Shown: positions 1 through 5,090 of the stretch, one piece after another
Layout of the letters: every line of letters starts with the position of its first letter
Position numbering within the stretch: the stretch's first letter is position 1
Origin: an uncultured Oscillibacter sp.
GTDB lineage: Bacteria; Bacillota; Clostridia; Oscillospirales; Oscillospiraceae
Assembly (NCBI GenBank): GCA_905236835.1
Contig: CAJOQY010000302.1
Coordinates: forward strand, 1 to 5,090
Direction: 5' to 3'
Length of the DNA stretch: 5,090 nucleotides
The notes under the pieces: generated by a model
Database searches by the model: none
What the model was told of the DNA's origin: nothing
Seen by the model: only the letters and a program-made list of their open reading frames with translations
Translations under genes and position numbers: made by a program

Positions 1-182
1 TTCAAGTCCTCCCGCGGCGTATTTGTCATCATTTCTTTAAACGCTTGTCTGGACATGACTTCATCGGTTTTCCGGCGCAGTTCCGCTTTGCTGTTACGGT
101 CCGGATAAGACGTCATAATGGTCTTATAATATTTTTCAAGCGCTTCTTCTCTCCTGACGCGGGAGAGGGGAAAAATTTCCAT
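1..182 (-). CDS. Unrecognised protein, N-terminal part only (runs off the left edge)
   Basis: A reading frame starts at ATG (182-180) and stays open for 60 codons to the window edge, so the C-terminus is missing. I do not recognise the family. The visible part begins MEIFPLSRVRREEALEKYYK and is rich in Lys, Arg and Glu, with helix-like stretches at about residues 9-23 and 31-52. There is no signal peptide or membrane segment in what can be seen, so a soluble cytoplasmic protein is likely. Codon choice (GCG, CCG, CGC, GAA) matches the upstream genes, which supports real coding. It starts only 19 bases after the stop of the CPBP protease gene, suggesting co-transcription. No Shine-Dalgarno is visible before the ATG (the spacer is AT-rich), so translation may depend on coupling with the upstream gene, or the true start may be the in-frame Met at residue 23, which also lacks a clear site. 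Confidence 0.6.
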   Translation of the reverse strand, partial: MEIFPLSRVRREEALEKYYKTIMTSYPDRNSKAELRRKTDEVMSRQAFKEMMTNTPREDL

Positions 183-201
183 ATTCAAAAAATATACGCG
201 T

Positions 202-1761
202 TCAGTTCATGACGGCTTTGTTATCATCCGGGAATTCATCCCATTCCGTGTCGCCCGTGTCCTCCACATATTCGGTTTCTTCCTCGTCGTATTCCCCGTC
301 GTCCTCCGGGGAGCCTTCCACGCTTTCTTCCGGATATTCGCTTTCGTCCGCGCCGTCTTCCGGATATTCATCCGCGCTTTCGATTTCCGTTTCGGGCGGG
401 ATCGCCGGTCCCGAATCGGCGTCGGATTTGAATCCGGATTGCGTTCCGGCCTCAAATTCCTCAATCGGCGTCAGAACGGACATGGCTTTCTTGTCTAAAT
501 TTACTTTTATATCATCATCGCCGCCCGAGCCGCTTTCCGAATCGCCGTCCGCGTCCGAATTCACGGAAACAACCGCGTCCGGATCAGCCGGCGTGACGGA
601 CGGCTGCCAGCCCGTCGGCATATCCGGAATGTCATCGTCCAGCGCGATTTCTTTTAATTCTTTTTTGCTTTCATGATTCTCCGCGACAACGCCGGAATCC
701 GGAACGGCGTCAGCCGCCGCCCCATTGGTCAGCGCCGCCGGATTCCCGTTTTCCCGCATAAAAGCCTGATATTCCGCCTCATCTTCCAGCGCGTCGGCGT
801 ATTTGCGATATTTGCCGGATAACAGGAAAGATTCTATCACGATTAAAATCAAAAGCACGACCGTCGTGCAGACCGACGCTTCCACGCCGAATTCCCCGCC
901 GGTAAACAATTCCCGTCCTTCCCGGATCCGCGTGGTCAATACGCTTTCCCCGGAGTCAAGTCCCGATACCGGCAGGCCAAAGAAATTGCCCTGTACAAAA
1001 TTCCAGATTCCGTGCCACGCGCAGCAGGTCCACAGACTTTCCGTCCGCAGAAATAACAACGCCAGAAACAAGCCAACCAGCGTGATGTTCAGCAAAGCCA
1101 TGGTATTCACGCCCGGATTTCCAATATGCATCAGCGCGAAACCGACGCTGGACAGCGCGACGGGAACAATCATATTATGATTCCGCCCCATGGTCGTCAG
1201 GAAAAACCCGCGGTATAACACTTCCTCTTCCGCGCCCTGAATGATATATCCAAACAGCATTAATATTACCATACGGACCGGGATTTCTTCCGACAATTGC
1301 ACGCGCCCGCCGCATAAGACCAAAATCAACGCCAGCGACGCCGAGAACGCGACAAAACCATAAATCGCCCCGCCGATATATTTCAATATCCACCAGTTTT
1401 TCCGAAATCCCATCGAACCGGCGCTCCGGCGTTCCATAAACACAACGTAGCATACGATTACAAGCGATACCAGCAGAAGCGAATAAAGCTGAATCATCAT
1501 CGCGACGGGGCTTTCCTCTTCGATTAAAAACACATCCGCCGCGAAATCCATAATATCAAAATACATCGCCCGCCACATACAGAACAATACAAGATACTGC
1601 ACCAGCAAAAATCCCAGAATTTCCCCGAGCAGGCTGTGCGCCAGCCCGTAAAACACCCATTTCACGCCGGAATATCCGGCCATGCGCGCTTCCGTTTCCG
1701 CGCGCGCCAGCCGGATCGGTTCCGATACCCATTTTTGATTGACCGCCGCCTTATTTTCCAT
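202..1761 (-). CDS. CPBP-family intramembrane glutamic endopeptidase with a long acidic C-terminal tail
   Basis: This is a multi-pass membrane protein of 519 residues. All three CPBP (Abi/CAAX protease-like) motifs are present: EExxxR at E179, E180 and R184 (in EEVLYRGFF), FxxxH at F208/H212 (FALMH) and HxxxN at H250/N254 (HGIWN). These residues form the active site in the family, so the enzyme is probably catalytic. Hydrophobic segments lie at about 44-64, 88-108, 127-150, 163-176, 198-212, 221-239 and 297-315. Basic residues after the last segment (KYRKY, 317-321) suggest the tail is cytoplasmic. Residues from about 325 to 519 are low-complexity, probably disordered and strongly acidic; 30 of the 58 residues from 456 to 513 are Asp or Glu. 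Typical family members are about 200-320 residues, so the tail is an addition. The ATG has a GGGAAGGA ribosome-binding site about 10 bases upstream. It follows recN by 42 bases. Family members act in prenyl-protein processing, bacteriocin immunity or regulated proteolysis; the substrate here is unknown. Confidence 0.9.
   Translation of the reverse strand: MENKAAVNQKWVSEPIRLARAETEARMAGYSGVKWVFYGLAHSLLGEILGFLLVQYLVLFCMWRAMYFDIMDFAADVFLIEEESPVAMMIQLYSLLLVSLVIVCYVVFMERRSAGSMGFRKNWWILKYIGGAIYGFVAFSASLALILVLCGGRVQLSEEIPVRMVILMLFGYIIQGAEEEVLYRGFFLTTMGRNHNMIVPVALSSVGFALMHIGNPGVNTMALLNITLVGLFLALLFLRTESLWTCCAWHGIWNFVQGNFFGLPVSGLDSGESVLTTRIREGRELFTGGEFGVEASVCTTVVLLILIVIESFLLSGKYRKYADALEDEAEYQAFMRENGNPAALTNGAAADAVPDSGVVAENHESKKELKEIALDDDIPDMPTGWQPSVTPADPDAVVSVNSDADGDSESGSGGDDDIKVNLDKKAMSVLTPIEEFEAGTQSGFKSDADSGPAIPPETEIESADEYPEDGADESEYPEESVEGSPEDDGEYDEEETEYVEDTGDTEWDEFPDDNKAVMN
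326..369 (-). repeat. Short tandem repeat in the acidic tail of the CPBP protease gene
   Basis: A 14-base sequence (tcttccggatattc on the plus strand) occurs identically at 326-339 and 356-369, giving a 30-base period. In the protein it encodes two EYPE units ten residues apart (E465-E468 and E475-E478), each followed by an acidic or small residue. Only two copies are clear, so this is a minor internal duplication rather than an array. Confidence 0.6.
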
Positions 1762-1770
1762 ATCAAAAAC

Positions 1771-1780
1771 GTCCTTCCCG
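1771..1780 (-). promoter_or_regulatory. Ribosome-binding site of the CPBP protease gene
   Basis: On the minus strand the sequence reads CGGGAAGGAC, and its AAGGA core ends 10 bases before the ATG at 1761. It resembles the purine block before recN (GGGAAGGG) and supports the chosen start codon. Confidence 0.65.
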
Positions 1781-1803
1781 TATTTTTAAATTAATTTTTT
1801 CAT

Positions 1804-3483
1804 TTAATTCAAATCCCGCCGATATTTTTCCGCGCTGTCCAGCAGTTCCCCCGCGCTTTTCAATAACGCCCGCGTGATTTCACTGCCGCCGCTCATGCGC
1901 GCCAGTTCCATTTCGCGCGCTTTTCGATCCAGCGCGATTACGTTCGTATACGTCCTGCCGTCCCGTTCGCCTTTCTCAACGGAAAACTGTTCGTCCGCCA
2001 TCGCCGCCAATTGCGGTAAATGCGTCACGCATAACACCTGTTTATGCCGGCTGACTTGCGCCAGTTTCTCCGCGATTCTCTGCGCCGCGCGGCCTGATAC
2101 GCCCGTGTCGATTTCGTCAAATACCATCGTGCCGGTTATATCCGCTTCGGATAAGACATTTTTTAACGCCAGCATGATGCGCGCCAGTTCGCCGCCCGAC
2201 GCGATTTTCGCCAGCGGCTTCAAATCCTCCCCCGCGTTCGCCGACATGAGAAATTTAATTATATCACAGCCGTCCGAATCCGGTTCTTTTTCCTGAAAAT
2301 CAACCGCGAACCGGACTTTTTTCATGTCTAAATCATTTAATTCTTTTAAAATTCTTTTTTCCAGTTCCCGCGCCGCCGCTTTTCTCGCCTCCGTCAGTTT
2401 TCTCCCGGATATGAAAACCAAATCAAAAATTTTTTCCCGTTCCTGTTGTAATCTTGATAATTCATCATCCGCCGTCTCTATCCTGTCCAATTCCGCGCGG
2501 CATTGTTCAAGATAATTCAGCATAGTATTGACATCCGGACCATATTTTTTTTCTAATCTATATAATAAATCCATGCGGCTTTCGGCGGCGTCGAGTTCCG
2601 CCGGGGAAAACTCGAATTCCATCCGCCGGTCCCGGATCGCTTCGCCTATGTCATCCAGTTCCAGACGCGCCTGTTCCAGCCGCCGCGACAGTTCCGCCAA
2701 ATCTTCCCCGAGATCGCTGATCCCGGACATCGCGTTTTCCGCTTGCTGAATCTGACTGATGACGCCGGATATTTCATCATCGCCGTTTAAATTATAATCC
2801 GCCTGTGACAGCGCGTTTAAATATTTCTCCGCGTTTCGCAACAATCCCAGCCGCGCCGACAATTCCTCCTCTTCCCCGGGCATTAACTCCGCCCGTTCCA
2901 ATTCCTGAACCTGATAATTTAAATGCTCAATCCTTCGCGCGCGTTCCGCCTCGTCCATTTGGAGATTTTGAATCTCTTTTTCCAGCCCGCGTAAAATTTT
3001 ATATTTTTCCTGATAGTTTAATATCTCCTGCCGCGTATGTCCGTATTGATCCAGATATGTCCCGTGACAGGCCTCATCCAGTAATTTTTGTCCGTCATGC
3101 TGTCCGTGGATATTGACAAGATCGCCGCTGATTTTGCGCAGTAACGCCACTGTCACGGGCCGACCGTTGATCCGGCATATATTTTTTCCGCCGGAAAAAA
3201 TTTCGCGCTGGATTAATATCAATCCGTCCTCGTCCGGTTCGACGCCGTTTTCGGATAATATATCCGGCGGCAAATCCGAAAACTGCGCGCTGACAAACGC
3301 CTTGTCCGCGCCGGTCCGGATCAAATCTCTGGAAGTCCGGCTGCCCAGAATCGCGCCCATAGCGTCAATCACAATCGACTTGCCCGCGCCGGTTTCGCCC
3401 GTCAAGGCGTTAAATCCCTCATGAAAATAAATATCCGTCTGTTCAATTACGGCGATATTCTCAATTCTCAGCCAATCCAGCAT
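1804..3483 (-). CDS. recN: DNA repair protein RecN (SMC-like ATPase)
   Basis: RecN is a cytoplasmic SMC-like ATPase that acts early in repair of DNA double-strand breaks by recombination. The 559-residue length is usual for the family. The N-terminal ATPase half begins MLDWLRIENIAVIEQ and has Walker A at 29-36 (GETGAGKS), with a Q-loop region at 124-130 (NIHGQHD). A charged, helix-rich coiled-coil stretch runs from about 150 to 390. The C-terminal ATPase half has the ABC signature SGGELAR at 429-435, Walker B at 453-458 (MVFDEI, with the DTGVSG D-loop after it) and the H-loop at 487-490 (THLP). All key nucleotide-binding residues are intact, with no frameshift. The ATG is preceded by GGGAAGGGTGA, ending 9 bases upstream. 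The gene lies 137 bases after argR, matching a conserved clostridial order, and 42 bases before the CPBP gene. The usual Gram-positive LexA operator was not seen upstream, so SOS control is not supported by sequence. Confidence 0.97.
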   Translation of the reverse strand: MLDWLRIENIAVIEQTDIYFHEGFNALTGETGAGKSIVIDAMGAILGSRTSRDLIRTGADKAFVSAQFSDLPPDILSENGVEPDEDGLILIQREIFSGGKNICRINGRPVTVALLRKISGDLVNIHGQHDGQKLLDEACHGTYLDQYGHTRQEILNYQEKYKILRGLEKEIQNLQMDEAERARRIEHLNYQVQELERAELMPGEEEELSARLGLLRNAEKYLNALSQADYNLNGDDEISGVISQIQQAENAMSGISDLGEDLAELSRRLEQARLELDDIGEAIRDRRMEFEFSPAELDAAESRMDLLYRLEKKYGPDVNTMLNYLEQCRAELDRIETADDELSRLQQEREKIFDLVFISGRKLTEARKAAARELEKRILKELNDLDMKKVRFAVDFQEKEPDSDGCDIIKFLMSANAGEDLKPLAKIASGGELARIMLALKNVLSEADITGTMVFDEIDTGVSGRAAQRIAEKLAQVSRHKQVLCVTHLPQLAAMADEQFSVEKGERDGRTYTNVIALDRKAREMELARMSGGSEITRALLKSAGELLDSAEKYRRDLN

Positions 3484-3486
3484 GAA

Positions 3487-3516
3487 ATTATTTCACCCTT
3501 CCCGGCGTGAAATAAT
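3487..3516 (-). promoter_or_regulatory. Hairpin enclosing the recN ribosome-binding site, overlapping the 38-bp palindrome
   Basis: Bases 3487-3496 and 3507-3516 are perfect 10-bp reverse complements separated by a 10-base loop. In the recN mRNA the stem is AUUAUUUCAC with GUGAAAUAAU, and the loop GCCGGGAAGG contains most of the purine-rich ribosome-binding site; the rest (GUGA) is in the stem. The stem ends three bases before the AUG. Its 5' arm is shared with the 3' arm of the 38-bp palindrome, so the two hairpins cannot both be fully formed. The pairing is seen directly; a role in controlling RecN translation is an inference. Confidence 0.5.
3493..3503 (-). promoter_or_regulatory. Ribosome-binding site of recN
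   Basis: The minus strand reads GGGAAGGGTGA, whose GGTGA end matches the anti-Shine-Dalgarno and lies 9 bases before the recN ATG. It is the only G-rich block in the spacer and it sits in the loop and stem of the hairpin at 3487-3516. Confidence 0.7.
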
Positions 3517-3545
3517 ATATATTATATATAATATATATTATTTCA
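3508..3545. repeat. Perfect 38-bp AT-rich palindrome upstream of recN
   Basis: The sequence from 3508 to 3545 is identical to its own reverse complement, with the centre between 3526 and 3527. It begins TGAAATAAT and ends ATTATTTCA; the core is alternating AT. As RNA it could fold into a stem of up to 19 A-U-rich pairs (with a few lost to the loop), and as DNA it could extrude a cruciform or bind a dimeric protein. It is not followed by a T tract in the reading direction, so it is not a standard intrinsic terminator. Confidence 0.85.
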
Positions 3546-3620
3546 TCATGATAAATGAAAAATATTTTAAAAAATCATGAAAAAATATGATTAATAATTT
3601 TTATAATTTATTTTTATAAA

Positions 3621-4079
3621 TCAACGCGTTTCCAGCGTCTGGCGAATATCGCGGCAGAGGGCGGCGGCGGATTCGCTGTCTTTCATGGCGATAAACGCCG
3701 TGTCGTCCCCGGCGATGGAGCCAAGCATATCCGGCGGATTCATGTGATCCAGCGCGGAACACGCGCCGCTGGCAAGTCCCGGCATGGTTTTAATCACCAC
3801 GAGATTTTGCGCCGAATTGATTTCAATCACGCTTTCCCGTAAAATCGTCTGTAATTTTTCGGCGAGATTGGGTCGTCCGCGCTGATCCGACACGGCGTAA
3901 CGGTAGACGCCTTGTCCCGCCGGTTCTTTGATTAAACGCATTTGTTTAATATCCCGCGAAATTGTCGCCTGTGTGGAATCAATGCCCCGTTCCCGCAGGA
4001 GTTTTAAAAGCTGTTCCTGCGTTTCCACCGGCTCTTGTGTGATGATTTCCAGTATCATGGCCTGTCTGGCGTTTTTCAT
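3621..4079 (-). CDS. argR: Arginine repressor ArgR (AhrC family)
   Basis: This is a cytoplasmic DNA-binding regulator that senses L-arginine, usually as a hexamer, and represses arginine synthesis genes while activating catabolism in some species. The 152-residue length is typical. The N-terminal winged helix-turn-helix domain (about 1-70) contains the conserved STQATISRDI at 35-44, the recognition-helix region, preceded by IETQ/VETQ-type residues at 18-21. The C-terminal oligomerisation and arginine-binding domain has TMPG at 98-101 and GDDT at 124-127, whose two aspartates (D125, D126) contact arginine in the family. All landmarks are intact. The start at ATG gives the expected family N-terminus; the nearest purine block (GGAAGAAGGG) is 13 bases upstream, a rather long spacing. 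It follows nadK by 79 bases and precedes recN, as in many Clostridia. Its targets are not in this window; ArgR may regulate itself, but no good ARG box was found. Confidence 0.96.
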   Translation of the reverse strand: MKNARQAMILEIITQEPVETQEQLLKLLRERGIDSTQATISRDIKQMRLIKEPAGQGVYRYAVSDQRGRPNLAEKLQTILRESVIEINSAQNLVVIKTMPGLASGACSALDHMNPPDMLGSIAGDDTAFIAMKDSESAAALCRDIRQTLETR

Positions 4080-4092
4080 ATTTTTCGCGTTT

Positions 4093-4102
4093 CCCTTCTT
4101 CC
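4093..4102 (-). promoter_or_regulatory. Probable ribosome-binding site of argR, long spacing
   Basis: The minus strand reads GGAAGAAGGG and ends 13 bases before the ATG at 4079. This is longer than the 7-10 bases seen for nadK, recN and the CPBP gene. No alternative start codon lies in frame between it and the ATG, and the family alignment supports the called ATG. Confidence 0.45.
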
Positions 4103-4136
4103 GGCTCGGCGGCCTGATATTCGCTCCGCGCTTGGG

Positions 4137-4142
4137 ATTATA
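4137..4142 (-). promoter_or_regulatory. Possible -10 box of an internal argR promoter
   Basis: A perfect TATAAT hexamer on the minus strand lies about 57 bases before the argR ATG, just after the nadK stop. It sits at the end of a stretch of AT-only DNA. No good TTGACA-like hexamer appears 16-18 bases upstream, where the sequence is ATTTAA/AATTTA/GAATTT, so this is a weak call; chance occurrence in AT-rich DNA is quite possible. Confidence 0.25.
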
Positions 4143-4164
4143 ATATATTTAAATATATTTAAAT
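4142..4164. repeat. AT-only overlapping palindromes at the nadK-argR junction
   Basis: Bases 4142-4159 form a perfect 18-bp palindrome (AATATATTT with AAATATATT), and 4147-4164 form a second one that overlaps it. They span the nadK stop codon (4161-4159). With only A and T present, low complexity may explain them, but they sit directly upstream of the TATAAT hexamer and could be an operator. Confidence 0.5.
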
Positions 4165-5040
4165 TCCTGTACGCGGAAGCATTTTCCGTGCGAAAATATC
4201 ACTGAATCCGCGATCCGTCAGGCGGGCCAGTTCCAGAACGTGCCGGCTTTTTTTGACCGTCACGCGATCCCCGGAATAAATCGGGAACGCCCGGCTTTCA
4301 TCCACGAATAAATAAACCGGTTTGTGTCCGTTGCGTTCCAGTTCCACGGAAATCATATGTTCACCGGATAAAATATAAGACGAAAAGCGCATAGTATTAT
4401 GCGCGCAGATCGGGCAGACCTGCAAAATCTGCGCCGACGGTTCTACCACCGGTCCCCCGGCGGACAACGAATAGGCCGTGGACCCGGTCGGCGTGGAGAT
4501 AATCACGCCGTCCCCGGCGATTTCCGCCAGACGCTTTTGATCCGCGTAAATATTCAAATGAATCACATGGGAAATCGCGCCCTCCCGGATAACCGCGTCA
4601 TTTAAGCCAAGATGATTATATACCTGCTTCCCGCCGCGCAGGACGGCCACATCCAGCATGACGCGTTTTTCCGTTTGAATCCCGGTTTTTAAATCATATA
4701 ACGCGCTGAGTTCCGACGCCTCCAACTCGGCGATAAAGCCCAGCTCGCCCGTATTGACGCCCAAAACCGGCGTATGAGCCAGCGCCGCCGAACGGGCCAG
4801 ATGTAAAATCGTCCCGTCGCCGCCGAATGTGATTAATAAAACCGCGTCCCGCAGTTCTTTTTGTAACGGTTTGATTTCCAGACCGTGAAAGGCGTCCCGC
4901 TTCCGTTCCCGGAACGGGGAACAGATTACCGTCTGAAAGCCGATTTCCCGCAGGATTTTTTCCGCCTCGCGGGTGGCGCGCATACCCGGATCCCGGCTTG
5001 GATTCGGGCATAAAATCACTTTTTTCGGCTCCGGCTCCAC
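4159..5040 (-). CDS. nadK: NAD kinase (ATP/polyphosphate-dependent NAD+ phosphorylation)
   Basis: This cytoplasmic enzyme phosphorylates NAD+ to NADP+, the source of the cell's NADPH pool. The 293-residue length fits the family (about 260-300). The N-terminal Rossmann-like domain holds the GGDGT motif at 73-77 (ITFGGDGTILHLAR) and GVNTGELGF at 94-102. The C-terminal beta-rich domain has the ND motif at 147-148 (LNDAVI) and the conserved GDGVIISTPTGSTAYSLSAGGP at 177-198 or so, followed by CPICAHNTMRFSSYILS. These substrate-binding and catalytic landmarks are intact. The start codon is GTG, not ATG. It is supported by a strong GGGAGGG site 7 bases upstream, and no other start lies in frame before the upstream stop. 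In many Clostridia nadK follows dxs or an rRNA methyltransferase gene (tlyA) and precedes argR; the upstream neighbour is outside the window. Confidence 0.97.
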   Translation of the reverse strand: MEPEPKKVILCPNPSRDPGMRATREAEKILREIGFQTVICSPFRERKRDAFHGLEIKPLQKELRDAVLLITFGGDGTILHLARSAALAHTPVLGVNTGELGFIAELEASELSALYDLKTGIQTEKRVMLDVAVLRGGKQVYNHLGLNDAVIREGAISHVIHLNIYADQKRLAEIAGDGVIISTPTGSTAYSLSAGGPVVEPSAQILQVCPICAHNTMRFSSYILSGEHMISVELERNGHKPVYLFVDESRAFPIYSGDRVTVKKSRHVLELARLTDRGFSDIFARKMLPRTGI

Positions 5041-5047
5041 CGCGATT

Positions 5048-5055
5048 CCCTCCCT
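5048..5055 (-). promoter_or_regulatory. Ribosome-binding site of nadK, fixing its GTG start
   Basis: The minus strand reads AGGGAGGG and ends 7 bases before the GTG at 5040-5038. This is the strongest ribosome-binding site in the window and decides the GTG start in the absence of a nearby ATG. Confidence 0.75.
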
Positions 5056-5071
5056 GTTTTTGAAGCTCTGA

Positions 5072-5087
5072 TTTATAAAAAATTATA
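5072..5087 (-). promoter_or_regulatory. AT-rich segment with -10-like hexamers upstream of nadK
   Basis: On the minus strand TATAAT lies at 5087-5082 and TATAAA at 5077-5072, some 32-47 bases before the nadK start. The matching -35 region would be outside the window or is not recognisable, so a promoter here is only possible. The upstream gene is not visible. Confidence 0.2.
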
Positions 5088-5090
5088 AAA

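Larger units (their letters stand above)
3484..3620 (-). other. AT-rich argR-recN intergenic spacer
   Basis: This 137-base spacer has 20 G or C bases (about 15%), and most of these belong to the recN ribosome-binding region at 3494-3509. From 3510 to 3620 only 7 of 111 bases are G or C. It contains a 38-bp perfect palindrome, a smaller hairpin around the recN ribosome-binding site, and a 7-bp inverted repeat (3546-3552 with 3574-3580, TCATGAT type). Many hexamers resemble a -10 box, including TATAAT within the palindrome, but none has a convincing -35 partner, so no promoter is called. No GC-rich stem followed by a T tract was found. Confidence 0.7.

Noticed and set aside
209..676. Plus-strand open frame of 155 codons, rich in serine and proline
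   Set aside because: It is the antisense of the acidic tail of the CPBP gene (Asp/Glu codons read backwards give Ser-rich protein). It has no ribosome-binding site and no recognisable domain.
1786..1807. Small inverted repeat (TTAAAT with ATTTAA) across the recN stop as a terminator
   Set aside because: The arms are only 6 A-T pairs with a 10-base loop, too weak to terminate or to distinguish from AT-rich background.
1874..3424. Several plus-strand open frames opposite recN
   Set aside because: RecN is intact with all ATPase motifs on the other strand; these frames are low in recognisable content and are explained by its codon usage.
3483..3495. TGAAATTATTTCA around the recN start as an ARG box
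   Set aside because: The half-sites are spaced as 13 bases with TGAAA/TTTCA ends, not the 14-base TGAAT-N4-ATTCA arrangement, and the site overlaps the start codon; similarity is probably due to AT-richness.
3508..3545. The palindrome as an intrinsic terminator of argR
   Set aside because: The stem is almost entirely A-T pairs and is followed in the reading direction by a GC-containing sequence, not a T tract.
3484..3620. LexA (SOS) operator upstream of recN
   Set aside because: No GAAC-N4-GTTC type sequence, as used by Gram-positive LexA, was found in the spacer.
4694..5011. Second minus-strand frame overlapping nadK
   Set aside because: It is a shifted reading of nadK, whose own frame carries every family motif; the alternative product is Gly/Arg-rich with no domain.

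Overview
The window looks like chromosomal DNA from a low-GC-type Gram-positive lineage, most probably a clostridial (Bacillota) bacterium. The main reason is the gene order nadK - argR - recN, a conserved block in many Clostridia and Bacilli, with an AhrC/ArgR-type arginine repressor. Ribosome-binding sites in front of four genes are purine-rich and Gram-positive in style. Coding DNA is fairly GC-rich (many GCG, CCG and CGC codons), while the spacers between genes are very AT-rich. Genus cannot be fixed from this window.

All genes lie on the minus strand, so they read from high to low coordinates. At 5040-4159 is NAD kinase (nadK), starting at GTG behind a strong Shine-Dalgarno. At 4079-3621 is the arginine repressor (argR), with a short leader that carries a TATAAT hexamer and an AT-only palindrome. 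A 137-base spacer (3484-3620) follows; its first 111 bases in the direction of reading are only about 6% G+C, and it holds a perfect 38-bp palindrome that can compete with a second hairpin around the recN ribosome-binding site. At 3483-1804 is the DNA repair ATPase recN. At 1761-202 is a CPBP-family intramembrane protease (all three motifs intact) with an unusual acidic cytoplasmic tail of about 200 residues. At 182-1 is the start of an unrecognised protein that runs off the left edge.

The genes are spaced closely enough (79, 137, 42 and 19 bases) to be co-transcribed at least in part, but the AT-rich spacers before argR and recN could carry internal promoters or control structures. NadK makes NADP, ArgR senses arginine and RecN acts in double-strand break repair; they share a locus rather than an obvious pathway. 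In many spore-forming Clostridia recN is followed by spoIVB and spo0A. Here a membrane protease and an unknown gene follow instead, which suggests rearrangement or a lineage that has lost that sporulation context. No RNA gene, mobile element, CRISPR array or convincing intrinsic terminator was seen. The most interesting non-coding signal is the argR-recN palindrome system; the most interesting protein feature is the acidic tail on the CPBP protease.
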